Shown: one piece after another, positions 51,887-60,435 of the stretch
How positions within the stretch are numbered: position 1 is the first letter of the stretch
How the letters are laid out: every line of letters begins with the position of its first letter
Source: Bacteroidota bacterium
GTDB taxonomy: Bacteria; Bacteroidota; Bacteroidia; Palsa-948
Reading direction: 5' to 3'
DNA: 64,000 nt
Assembly: GCA_016195025.1 (NCBI GenBank)
Contig: JACQAL010000037.1
Location: 1 to 64,000 of the forward strand
Notes under the pieces: generated by a model
What the model saw: the letters and a program-made list of their open reading frames with translations, nothing else
The model's database searches: none
Told to the model about the DNA's origin: nothing
Program-made: the position numbers and the translations under genes

Positions 51887-53128
51887 TTAAAATATTTTTT
51901 CCAAACTTTCCGCCTGCGGCAATAAAAGTTTCGCTCCGTTTTCTGTAATCAGCATTTCATCTTCAATGCGTATTCCGAATTCTCCCGGAATATAAATGCC
52001 CGGCTCGTTGCTGAACATATTTCCCGCCTGCAACAATTTTTTATTTCCTCCGACAAGATAATACCATTCATGCCCGTCCATTCCAATTCCGTGACCGAGG
52101 CGGTGAGTGAAATAAGTATAGCCGTTTCCGTAGCCGCCTTCAGAAATTATTTTCCGCGCAGCAGCATCTACATTCTCTGCTTCAATTCCCGGCTTGGCAG
52201 TTTTCAATGCTTCGTCCTGCGCCTTGCGAACAATCGAAAAAACAGTTTTCATTTTCTCAGTTGGTTTTCCGAAAACGGTGGTGCGCGTGATGTCTGATTC
52301 ATATCCCTCCACAGAACAGCCGCCATCAATCAGAACAATATCGCCTTGCTTCAATTTATTTTCTTTAACAGTTCCGTGAGGATAAGCCGATGCTTCTCCG
52401 AATAAAACCAGCGCACCTCCTTCAACTCCGAATTCTGAAAATAGTTTTGAAACTATTTCTCCGAACTTGCGCTCGCTCATTCCTTCTGTCAGTTTTGTTA
52501 CGGCAGTTTTATAAACTTCAGCGGTGATGTCATTGGCAATTTGCATGAGTTCTATTTCATGCGCAGATTTTACGCTGCGGCAGCCGGCAGTAACAGTAGT
52601 TGCGCTTTGCAAACGCAAAGAAGAAATTGCCTTGCTTATATTTTCAGTTATAACAAACCGTGTGGTTTCTTCCATGCCTAAATTTCCGCTGAGCAAATTA
52701 TTTTCCGTTAAAACTTTTTTCAGGAGTTCATACGGGCTTTCATTTTCTTCCCATGTAAAAATTTTTGCGCTGCCGGCTTGTTCCTTCGCCCTGCTTTCTT
52801 CAAACTTCGGAGAAATAAAAAACGGTTCGCCTTTCTGCGGAAGAATCATGGCAAACAAGCGCTCGCTTCTCCCCCACTTCGCTCCCGTAAAATAATTCAG
52901 CGAAGTTCCGCCTTCCATGAGCAGTGCGTCCATTTTATTTTCGAACATAAGTTTGCGTGCGTTTTCAATCCGCTGCAATCTTTCTTCTGCTGTAATTGGT
53001 TTTATTCTGTCTGTAATAGATTTTAGTGTTGCAGAAGAAATTTCCGGCAGAGAAAACGAAACAGATGGAACAATTATTCCGAGTGTTGCGGCAGTGCCGG
53101 TGGTTTTAATAAAGTTTCTGCGATTCAT
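51887..53128 (-). CDS. M24-family aminopeptidase P-like peptidase, Tat-exported
   Basis: 413 residues. The N-terminus MNRRNFIKTTGTAATLGIIV is a Tat signal (RRNFIK), so it is exported folded. Creatinase-like N-domain about 45-175, then the pita-bread catalytic domain: VLIDGGCSVEGYESDITRTT (first two Asp ligands), HRLGHGIGMDGHEW (His), NEPGIY (Glu) and RIEDEMLITENG (Glu). It cleaves Xaa-Pro bonds using two metal ions. Divergent from the small exported genes at 53281. Confidence 0.9.
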   Translation of the reverse strand: MNRRNFIKTTGTAATLGIIVPSVSFSLPEISSATLKSITDRIKPITAEERLQRIENARKLMFENKMDALLMEGGTSLNYFTGAKWGRSERLFAMILPQKGEPFFISPKFEESRAKEQAGSAKIFTWEENESPYELLKKVLTENNLLSGNLGMEETTRFVITENISKAISSLRLQSATTVTAGCRSVKSAHEIELMQIANDITAEVYKTAVTKLTEGMSERKFGEIVSKLFSEFGVEGGALVLFGEASAYPHGTVKENKLKQGDIVLIDGGCSVEGYESDITRTTVFGKPTEKMKTVFSIVRKAQDEALKTAKPGIEAENVDAAARKIISEGGYGNGYTYFTHRLGHGIGMDGHEWYYLVGGNKKLLQAGNMFSNEPGIYIPGEFGIRIEDEMLITENGAKLLLPQAESLEKIF

Positions 53129-53217
53129 TAATGAACGAATTAAATCAAATTTCTTCTAACTGATGTAACTTTTCTGCACTTTTTTACGTCAGACGTTCAA
53201 AAGAATGTCATAAATAA

Positions 53218-53248
53218 TTTTGTAATTAAAAAATTGGCATTACTTTTG
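53218..53248 (+). promoter_or_regulatory. Bacteroidota sigma-A promoter
   Basis: TTTTG (53218-53222) and TACTTTTG (53241-53248) separated by 18 bp match the TTTG / TAnnTTTG consensus of Bacteroidota. The start codon of the next gene is 32 bp downstream, with an A-rich leader and no Shine-Dalgarno. Confidence 0.8.
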
Positions 53249-53280
53249 TAAAAACGGAGCAAAACAAAAAATCATTTACA

Positions 53281-53625
53281 ATGAAAACTCTTACATTAAT
53301 TTTCGCAGTTGCCATGGCAACTTTTTGCATGACGGCTTATGCCCAGCAAAGAACCTCAACTCCTCAGCCGATGCAGATGTCGGCTCCGGTTAAATTTCAA
53401 AACTCTCAACCGGCACCTCAGCAAAATTCGCAGAGCACCGCTTCACCGGCTCCTTCGAAAAAAACCGAAGTGAAAAAAGCCGATAAAGAAGAAGCCGCTC
53501 CTGCCGTTGACAATAAAATTGCTGTGAGCGATGCCGGAACGCCCGGAGACAAAGCCAACAGCAAAAAAACTTCTCAGCCGGCTGAGAAAAAATCGGCTCC
53601 GACTACCGGAGTTTCTCCAAAATAA
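53281..53625 (+). CDS. Small exported low-complexity protein (AVSDxG motif)
   Basis: 114 residues. Signal peptide 1-21 (ending TAYAQ). The mature chain is rich in Gln, Pro, Ser, Lys and Ala (SQPAPQQNSQSTASPAPSKK), natively disordered in appearance, with one AVSDAGTPGDKANSKK block. No family recognised. It shares the AVSD-G-x-G-K-x-N block with its neighbour, 25 bp downstream, and has its own promoter, so the two are probably expressed together. Confidence 0.75.
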   Translation: MKTLTLIFAVAMATFCMTAYAQQRTSTPQPMQMSAPVKFQNSQPAPQQNSQSTASPAPSKKTEVKKADKEEAAPAVDNKIAVSDAGTPGDKANSKKTSQPAEKKSAPTTGVSPK

Positions 53626-53649
53626 ATTTTCAAACACCAAACTATTTCC

Positions 53650-54036
53650 ATGAAAAATATTTTTCAGGCGGTTGTTATTATTTTTCTTTTTGCACCGCTG
53701 TTTTCATTCAGCCAGAATGCGGCAGATAAATTAAAAGAACTCAATACTATTCTTCAGGACGGCTCCAAACCAAAAAGCGAAAGCCAATCCAATCTCGCTG
53801 TTTCGGATGAAGGCGCTTCGGGAAGCAAACAAAACTCACCGCAAAAGAAAACCGAAAACCCTGCTAAAAAAAATAGCGGTGCTACGGGAAGTTCAGGCGC
53901 GGCCGGGCTTGCTGTTTCAGATGAAGGCGCAACAGGACCTAAAGGAGGAACTAAAACAAACAAAGAAGCATCGGGAACAGGAACATCATCGGGAGAACCA
54001 AAGAGCAGCGAAACAAAAACGGTTCAGCCCAAGTAA
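53650..54036 (+). CDS. Small exported low-complexity protein (two AVSDEG motifs)
   Basis: 128 residues. Signal peptide 1-19 (ending FSFSQ). After NAADKLKELNTILQDG come two spaced blocks LAVSDEGASGSKQNSPQKK and LAVSDEGATGPKGGTKTNKE, about 41 residues apart, in Lys/Ser/Gly-rich disordered sequence. The blocks match that of the protein at 53281. No known domain. The 3' end overlaps by 13 bp the convergent rfbC stop region. Confidence 0.75.
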   Translation: MKNIFQAVVIIFLFAPLFSFSQNAADKLKELNTILQDGSKPKSESQSNLAVSDEGASGSKQNSPQKKTENPAKKNSGATGSSGAAGLAVSDEGATGPKGGTKTNKEASGTGTSSGEPKSSETKTVQPK

Positions 54037-54578
54037 GAAAATTTGCTTTCAAAATCTTTGAATTGTTGTGCAATCCTGTCTTTTTCCGAAAGGACGGGAT
54101 TTTTTATTCCCCAGTTTATTCCAATCGCAGCATCATTCCATAAAATTGCATCTTCCGATTCTGTATTATAAACTCCTGAACACTTATACGAAAAAATGGT
54201 GTTGTCTTCCAGCACTAAAAAACCGTGGGCAAAACCTTCGGGAATAAACATCATAGTTTTATTTTTTTCCGAAAGAATTTCGGCAACGTATTTTCCATAC
54301 GTGGGAGAGTTTTTTCGTATGTCAACTGCCGCATCGAGCACAGCTCCTGTGATAACCCGCACAAGTTTTGCCTGCGCATGCGGAGGATTTTGAAAATGCA
54401 GCCCGCGCAAAACATCTTTCTGCGAAAGCGATTGGTTATCCTGAACAAATTCTGTTTTTATTCCCTGTTTGTAATAAAATTCTTTATTATAGGATTCAAA
54501 AAAATATCCGCGCGCATCTTCAAAAACTTTTGGCTGAATAATGAACAATCCGCTGAGGGAAGTGGGAATCACCTGCAT
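54024..54578 (-). CDS. rfbC: dTDP-4-dehydrorhamnose 3,5-epimerase
   Basis: 184 residues from the ATG at 54578 (MQVIPTSLSGLFIIQPKVFE). An upstream frame in the end of the BY-kinase gene has no homology. VLRGLHFQNPPHAQAKLVRV contains the catalytic His region (LRGLHFQ), and GKYVAEILSEKNKTMMFIPEGFAHGFLVL the second signature with the His of GFAHGF. It makes dTDP-4-dehydrorhamnose for surface polysaccharide. Starts 1 bp after the BY-kinase stop, so it is part of the exopolysaccharide operon. Confidence 0.94.
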   Translation of the reverse strand: MQVIPTSLSGLFIIQPKVFEDARGYFFESYNKEFYYKQGIKTEFVQDNQSLSQKDVLRGLHFQNPPHAQAKLVRVITGAVLDAAVDIRKNSPTYGKYVAEILSEKNKTMMFIPEGFAHGFLVLEDNTIFSYKCSGVYNTESEDAILWNDAAIGINWGIKNPVLSEKDRIAQQFKDFESKFSYLG

Positions 54579-54579
54579 A

Positions 54580-57036
54580 TCAGGAAAAAAATCTTTTGAA
54601 GAAGGATTTTTTATTTTGCTTCGTGCCGGGACGGTCTTCGTAATATCCATAGCCCTGTCCATAGCCGTATCCATAGCCATAGCCATAGCCATAATTATAT
54701 CCGTAGAATTTTCTGTCAATGTCAACGCCATTGAGAATGGCGGAAATTTTTTTGATGCGGTTTTCATTGTAAAGCCGGTCAACATTCTGTGCATAGGCAC
54801 GCTTGGAATATTCCGAACGGAAAATATAAACCGGATAATCCGCTTTCTGAATTATTGCAACGCCATCGGTAACAAGCCCGACCGGAGGAGTGTCAAGAAC
54901 TATAAATTCATATTTTGTTCTGAGGTATTTCAGCATATCATCCATTTTACTGCTGATGATTAACTCCGATGGATTGGGAGGAATGGGACCGGCAGTGATG
55001 AAGTCAAGATTTTCAAATGAACTATGCTGAACACAATCTTCAAATGAATCTCTTCCGATCAGCAGCGTGCTCATTCCTTTTATATTTTCTGCGCCAAAGC
55101 CCAAATGAATTTTTGGTTTGCGCATGTCAAGGTCAATGACAATAACTTTTTTTCCCGCATAGGCAATAATTCCGGCAAGATTAATTGCCACAAAAGTTTT
55201 TCCTTCGCCCGAAACGGTGGAAGTTACGGCAAGAATTTTAGAACCCGGCTCATTCGAAATAAACTGAAGATTGGTTCGAATGGAACGGAATGCTTCCGCA
55301 ATAAGCGATTTGGGATTTTTATCCACCAGTAACTGCGAAACGGGAATATCTTTTTTATACTTCGGAACAATTCCGAGGACGGAAATGGAAGCGCTGGTTA
55401 TTTTATTTATATCGTTCACCGAATTAATTTCATCGTGCGTAATGTATCGGAAAAAAGTAAGCAGCAACGAAACAAGCAGCGCGGCAAGAATTGCCGAAAC
55501 GGCTACGGTTGTTTTTTGCGGAGAAACCGGAGTGTTTGGAACAATGGCTTTGTCGAGAATGAGATGCTGCGAAACATTTCCTGCCTGAGAAATTGAATAT
55601 TCGGTTTTCTTTTCGAGCAGAAGGTTATAAAATTTTTCATTGATGCTAAACAGCCGCTGAAGGCGGGAATATTCCACTTCATCCGAGGGCATGCTGTAAA
55701 ATTTCGCTTCGAGTTCTTTAACTTTCATATCAAGATTTTCTTTTCGGATTTTTAATTTATCCTTAATGGAACGGATGCTTTCGAGTAAAAACTTTTTCTG
55801 AACATTTATCTGGCTGTCAACCGATTTTATTTTTTCACTAGTGGGTGTAACCTGGTATAAAAGTTCTTCCCTGTTTTTCAAAAGGGTTTCCAAGGAAGTT
55901 ATCTGATTTGTAAGCGCAGTTTCATATTCGATTCCGGTAAGAAGAGAAATTAACTGATACGAATCCAAGTCCTTTTTTTCGTCTATATTTTTTTCCACTT
56001 CCGTTAAAACATTTTCTTTGAGTTCAAGAGAGATGAGGTCATCTTCCAGCGTGCTCAAACGCGAACTTTCGGCTTCGCCCATATTTTTTGAATCGTTCAC
56101 TTTGTTATCTTTTTTGAATGTGTAAATGGAAGTTTCCGCATTGCGAAGCCGTTCATAGACAATGTTCAATTGCTCATCCAGAAAGGCCACAATTTTACGG
56201 GCGCTTTCGCCTTTTTTTTCTACATCGTACCGGATGAACTCATTTGCCATTGCGGAAACCACATCGGCAGTTTTTGCTGCGTTGTTATCCTGAAAAGAAA
56301 TTTCAATGGTCTTGGCGGCATCGTTTAGCAAGCGAACATTGAGTCGGGAAAAATATTCATTGGCAAGCGCATCAAAATCATTTATTGTAAAATAAAATTT
56401 ATTTTCTTTTACAGCGCCTTCCTGATTTTTTATTTCAGAATAATTATTGACCGTAATAGTGCATTCAAAAGCTTTTGTATAAAATTTTTCTCGTGATTTA
56501 AATTTTTGCTCAACTGTTAATCCATCTGCAGGATAATGAATAACTCCACCGTCTGCATTTTCGAAATCAATATAAATTCTTCTTCCATTAATAGAAGGTG
56601 ATTTAACATTTACATCGGCAGTGTAGGAATTGACAAGATAATGTTCGTTGCTTCTGAAAGTTCCTTCGGCAAAATAAGTAACTCCGAGCGGCAAAGCAGA
56701 AAGAGCCCTTCGGAAAAAAACTTTTGCGCGAAGGAGTTCGATGGATTTGGCAATGTCATTCTGATTTTCATACATGTTTTCCACATTCAGGATTTTATTC
56801 GCTTCGTTTTCAGAATTCACCTGTAAAACTGTTTTTGATTCAAATACCTGAGGCGTGTAACGTAAATAAAGATAAGCGATGCCGGATGCAAACAGAAAAA
56901 AAATAAAAATCCAGAAAAGATTTTTTCGCAGGAGAAAAAAGAAAAGCCCCAGTTCAAAATCGCTGCTGAGTTTTGAAACTCTTTCTTTGTATTGTGAAAA
57001 AGAATCGGAAGTTTTACTGAACTGGTCGGATAACAT
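54580..57036 (-). CDS. Exopolysaccharide-chain-length tyrosine kinase (Wzc/BY-kinase)
   Basis: 818 residues. Wzz-type periplasmic domain between membrane helices at about 31-50 and 505-525. Cytoplasmic kinase domain: Walker A TSTVSGEGKTFVAIN, Walker A' VIVIDLDMRKPKIHLGF and Walker B FIVLDTPPVGLV. The tail YGYNYGYGYGYGYGYGQGYG is the tyrosine cluster expected for autophosphorylation, encoded by a hexanucleotide repeat. It controls polymer length and export. Downstream of the Wza-like gene and upstream of rfbC. Confidence 0.92.
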   Translation of the reverse strand: MLSDQFSKTSDSFSQYKERVSKLSSDFELGLFFFLLRKNLFWIFIFFLFASGIAYLYLRYTPQVFESKTVLQVNSENEANKILNVENMYENQNDIAKSIELLRAKVFFRRALSALPLGVTYFAEGTFRSNEHYLVNSYTADVNVKSPSINGRRIYIDFENADGGVIHYPADGLTVEQKFKSREKFYTKAFECTITVNNYSEIKNQEGAVKENKFYFTINDFDALANEYFSRLNVRLLNDAAKTIEISFQDNNAAKTADVVSAMANEFIRYDVEKKGESARKIVAFLDEQLNIVYERLRNAETSIYTFKKDNKVNDSKNMGEAESSRLSTLEDDLISLELKENVLTEVEKNIDEKKDLDSYQLISLLTGIEYETALTNQITSLETLLKNREELLYQVTPTSEKIKSVDSQINVQKKFLLESIRSIKDKLKIRKENLDMKVKELEAKFYSMPSDEVEYSRLQRLFSINEKFYNLLLEKKTEYSISQAGNVSQHLILDKAIVPNTPVSPQKTTVAVSAILAALLVSLLLTFFRYITHDEINSVNDINKITSASISVLGIVPKYKKDIPVSQLLVDKNPKSLIAEAFRSIRTNLQFISNEPGSKILAVTSTVSGEGKTFVAINLAGIIAYAGKKVIVIDLDMRKPKIHLGFGAENIKGMSTLLIGRDSFEDCVQHSSFENLDFITAGPIPPNPSELIISSKMDDMLKYLRTKYEFIVLDTPPVGLVTDGVAIIQKADYPVYIFRSEYSKRAYAQNVDRLYNENRIKKISAILNGVDIDRKFYGYNYGYGYGYGYGYGQGYGYYEDRPGTKQNKKSFFKRFFS
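54645..54705. repeat. CCATAG hexanucleotide repeat encoding Gly-Tyr tail
   Basis: About eight imperfect CCATAG/CCGTAT units (minus strand GGCTATGG). Unit gain or loss changes only the number of Gly-Tyr pairs in the kinase tail. Confidence 0.85.
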
Positions 57037-57046
57037 AATTAAAAGA

Positions 57047-57835
57047 TTACGGAGTTTTCTTAATTAACTCGATAAACAGAATAGTGGTGGTAATAAATGA
57101 AAGATAGGGAAGAATATTTGCCATGACTTCTTTTCCAATTCTCAGGTGCGGTTCTACATAAATAATATCATTTGCTTGTAAAATAAGGTTAGCTTTTTTT
57201 ACACCATCGAGCGTGGAAAGGTCAATCAAATAAACTTCCGGGTCTTTCAGATTTCCACGAATAAGTTTCACTTTATATGCTTTACCATTTTCTGAAATTC
57301 CACCTGCTGAAGCAAGCCCTTCCATTAAGGTTGTATTTTCATTTTGAAGAGGCACTACCAGGGCAGCACCAGCCGCACCCGGAAAAATAATTACTCTGCG
57401 ATTTGTAACTTCAAGAAGTACAAACGGCTTATTATAGAATGCAGAATATTTTTCTTCCAGAAAAGATTCTGCTTCACGCACAGTCATTCCCTGAAGATTA
57501 ATTCTCCCTAAGACGGGAAATTTTACCGCACCATCAAATTCAACTTTATAGGTGAGGGAACTTTTTACAGTACGAGTCCCACCTCCGCCAGTTGTTGTTG
57601 TGCTTTGTTCACCCAATAAAGTTGTCAAATCAACTAATTTAAACCCGTCATTTGTATAAATATTAAAACTCAATTCATCATTTTTTGAAATTTTATAAAC
57701 GGCAGGCGGCTCAGTTGAAAAAGTATTATACTTAAAATCTTTTCCTGTCTTTAACATTACACTCGGATTAAGGGAGCGGCAGGCGGATAAGAAAACTGCA
57801 ACCGCAATAAAAAAAACAATAACGATTCGTTTCAT
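57047..57835 (-). CDS. Wza-like polysaccharide export lipoprotein
   Basis: 262 residues. Lipobox SACRS at about 16-20. Poly_export domain with YKISKNDELSFNIYTNDGFK then KVEFDGAVKFPVLGRINLQGMTVREAESFLE, followed by an SLBB-type strand-turn (NRRVIIFPGAAGAALVVPLQ) and C-terminal hydrophobic helix (VMANILPYLSFITTTILF). It forms the outer-membrane channel or collar for exopolysaccharide with the BY-kinase, 10 bp downstream. The C-terminal helix rather than an amphipathic one suggests a Bacteroidota variant. Confidence 0.88.
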   Translation of the reverse strand: MKRIVIVFFIAVAVFLSACRSLNPSVMLKTGKDFKYNTFSTEPPAVYKISKNDELSFNIYTNDGFKLVDLTTLLGEQSTTTTGGGGTRTVKSSLTYKVEFDGAVKFPVLGRINLQGMTVREAESFLEEKYSAFYNKPFVLLEVTNRRVIIFPGAAGAALVVPLQNENTTLMEGLASAGGISENGKAYKVKLIRGNLKDPEVYLIDLSTLDGVKKANLILQANDIIYVEPHLRIGKEVMANILPYLSFITTTILFIELIKKTP

Positions 57836-57885
57836 ACTATGTGTAATTTCAGGATGGTAAAGTTATTAAAATATGCGGAACAAAA

Positions 57886-59052
57886 TTATTTTAGAAGTTG
57901 CGTATAGAGTAATTTCATGTCATTCACAAGCCGTGAGTAACTGAATTTATCTTTCACAAAATCCCAGCCGCCTCTACCCATTTCACTCCGCAAATTATCG
58001 TTATCAACCAAACGAAGCAGGTTATCAAAATATTTTTGTTCATCTGAAATTTCGGAAAGCAAGGCGGTGTTATTTGGAACTACAGCGTTTTCAATTCCAC
58101 CAACGCTTGTAGAAACAATCGGGCGATTTGCCGCTTGTGCTTCAATCAAACTCACAGGCGTTCCTTCATTAAAAGAAGTAAGGCAAACAATATCCAATCC
58201 GGGATAAATTTTATCCACGTTTTTTTCCCAGGAAGTAAATAGAATGTTTTCTTTTATGCCAAGTTCTTTTGCTTTTTCTTCAAGAAAATTTCTTTCTTCG
58301 CCATCTCCAATTAGGAAGCCAAGGATTTTTTTCGAAGAATTTTCTTTTAGATATTTTATTGCGTACAAAAACAAAGAATGATTTTTTACCGGCACCAATC
58401 TTCCCACAATTCCAATGGCGATTTCATTTTCTGAAAGATTATATTTCGCTCTGAAATTTTTTCTTTTCATTTCTATATTCTCATGAAAACGGTTCAAATC
58501 AAACCCAAGTGGAACTACATGCACTTTTTCAGAAGAACATATTTTATGCTCTTCAACTAATTCCTGTTTTTGCTTTTCACTTAGTGCACTTATTGCTGAA
58601 GTTTTTTTTGCAAGTTTTCTTTCAATATTTTTATAGAAAAGAGTTTTAATTCCTCCAAAATAAGAATGAAAAACATGTCCATGAAAAGTGTGAACAGTTA
58701 CCGGAACCTTGCATGAAAATGCCGCTTGCCTTCCAAGCGCGCCTGCTTTTGCCGCATGCGTATGAACAATGTGCGGTTGAAATTCCCGAATACTATTTTT
58801 TATCTTATGATACGCTGCAAAATCATTGATTGGATTTATTGAGCGTTTCATTTCGGGAATGATTTGATAATTCAGACCGAGATTTTTCAAAATAAATTCT
58901 GAACTTTCTTCGGTTTCATCTTTCATTCCGCCAATAAGAAGCGTTTCAAAATCAGGAGAAAGATATTTGGTAAGATAGGCGGCATTGTAAGTTGGCCCTC
59001 CCAGATTAAAACGATTTACTATGCGCAGAATCCTTGGCATATTTGAATTCAA
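57886..59052 (-). CDS. GT4-family glycosyltransferase
   Basis: 388 residues, cytoplasmic, two Rossmann domains. VGRLVPVKNHSLFLYAIKYL is the nucleotide-sugar-binding segment and FNEGTPVSLIEAQAANRPIVST the EX7E-type signature (Glu in NEG and Glu in LIE). HTHAAKAGALGRQAAF is the early acceptor loop. Probably adds a sugar to the exopolysaccharide repeat unit. First gene of the minus-strand EPS set; 29 bp divergent from the methyltransferase gene. Confidence 0.9.
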   Translation of the reverse strand: MNSNMPRILRIVNRFNLGGPTYNAAYLTKYLSPDFETLLIGGMKDETEESSEFILKNLGLNYQIIPEMKRSINPINDFAAYHKIKNSIREFQPHIVHTHAAKAGALGRQAAFSCKVPVTVHTFHGHVFHSYFGGIKTLFYKNIERKLAKKTSAISALSEKQKQELVEEHKICSSEKVHVVPLGFDLNRFHENIEMKRKNFRAKYNLSENEIAIGIVGRLVPVKNHSLFLYAIKYLKENSSKKILGFLIGDGEERNFLEEKAKELGIKENILFTSWEKNVDKIYPGLDIVCLTSFNEGTPVSLIEAQAANRPIVSTSVGGIENAVVPNNTALLSEISDEQKYFDNLLRLVDNDNLRSEMGRGGWDFVKDKFSYSRLVNDMKLLYTQLLK

Positions 59053-59081
59053 AGTTAATTGATTTGGCTATACTTGCGTAA

Positions 59082-60269
59082 ATGAAACTACACCGCAATA
59101 CTGTTGATGCTATTTTAAATTCGTTGCACGAAATTTTTTCTGAGAATAAATACGCGGACAAAGTAATTGAGCGCATTTTGAAAACCAATCCGAAATGGGG
59201 TAGCCGCGACAGAAAATTTATTGCCGAAACAATTTATGATATTGTAAGATGGTATCGTTTGTTGGTTTATTCTCTTCCTTATAAAGAAGTTGATTATGAA
59301 AAAATTTTTTCTGCATACTGTGCGCTGAAAGGTATAAAAGAAGACAAAATAATTTCAGAAAAATTGGAAGGAGCGAAATCCATTCGCAAAATTCGAGAAT
59401 CAATTCCCGATTGGATGGATGAACTTGGCGTAAAAGAATTGGGAGAAGAGAAATGGGAAAAAGAAATTCATGCACTGAACGAGGAAGCGAAAGTAGTTCT
59501 TCGCGCAAACACACTGAAAACTTCCAGGGAAGAACTTCAAAAAATTCTTCTTGCAGAAAATATTGATACAGAAGTTTCGGAAAATTATCCTTCGGCATTA
59601 ATTCTAAAAAAGCGGCAGAATATTTTTTCTTTACAATCGTTTAGAGATGGATTGTTTGAAGTGCAGGATGCTGCTTCGCAGATGGTTGCACCTTTTCTCG
59701 ATTCAAAAGAAGGCATGCGAGTGATTGATGCTTGTGCTGGTGCAGGAGGAAAAACTCTTCACCTTGCCGCATTAATGAACAATAAAGGAAAAATAATTGC
59801 GTTAGATACCGAACAGTGGAAACTTGATGAACTAAAAAAAAGAGCAAGGCGCGCGGGCGCAAATAATATTGAACCGCGATTGATTGATTCGTCAAAAACA
59901 ATTAAACGTATGGAAAATTCTGCCGATAGGTTATTGCTTGATGTGCCATGCTCCGGGCTTGGAGTGCTGAAAAGAAATCCTGACGCTAAGTGGAAATTGA
60001 CTATGGAATTTATTGAAAAGATAAAACTGATTCAGCAAAAAATTCTGAATGATTACTCCATAATGCTAAAAGAAAAAGGCATTCTGGTTTATTCAACTTG
60101 CAGTATTCTCTCCTCTGAAAATGAAAAACAAATTGAAAAATTTTTAATGGAAAGAAAAAATGAATTTTGTTTGATGGAACAAAAAACAATTTATCCAAGC
60201 GAGGGCTTTGATGGGTTTTTCATGGCGAAAATTCAAAGAACAGGTAGTAATAATTATTTCGGTTTCTGA
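59082..60269 (+). CDS. rsmB: RsmB-type 16S rRNA (cytosine) methyltransferase
   Basis: 395 residues with an N-terminal NusB-like helical part (about 1-130) and the methyltransferase domain. SAM motif VIDACAGAGGKTLHLAA, catalytic LLLDVPCSGLGVLKRNPDAKW (PCSG) and YSTCSILSSENE (TCS) give the two Cys of the m5C mechanism. RsmB methylates C967 in E. coli 16S rRNA; the exact site in Bacteroidota is assumed. Divergent from the EPS set. Confidence 0.88.
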   Translation: MKLHRNTVDAILNSLHEIFSENKYADKVIERILKTNPKWGSRDRKFIAETIYDIVRWYRLLVYSLPYKEVDYEKIFSAYCALKGIKEDKIISEKLEGAKSIRKIRESIPDWMDELGVKELGEEKWEKEIHALNEEAKVVLRANTLKTSREELQKILLAENIDTEVSENYPSALILKKRQNIFSLQSFRDGLFEVQDAASQMVAPFLDSKEGMRVIDACAGAGGKTLHLAALMNNKGKIIALDTEQWKLDELKKRARRAGANNIEPRLIDSSKTIKRMENSADRLLLDVPCSGLGVLKRNPDAKWKLTMEFIEKIKLIQQKILNDYSIMLKEKGILVYSTCSILSSENEKQIEKFLMERKNEFCLMEQKTIYPSEGFDGFFMAKIQRTGSNNYFGF

Positions 60270-60435
60270 TTTGTCTTTTTTATTCAAAACATTATGAACA
60301 TTTTCAGGTTGAAAAAAATGATTATATTCAAAAGAGGTTATACGGCACGAAAAGTACATTTGACCTATTGAATAATAATTATTTTTGAATATCGTAACAT
60401 TTCGCATAGAGAATCGTTAAACTACTAGAAACACT

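Noticed and set aside
54579-54800. Long N-terminal extension of RfbC
   Set aside because: It lies in another frame of the kinase Gly-Tyr repeat (Met/Ala/Asp runs) and has no homology; ATG 54578 is the natural start.
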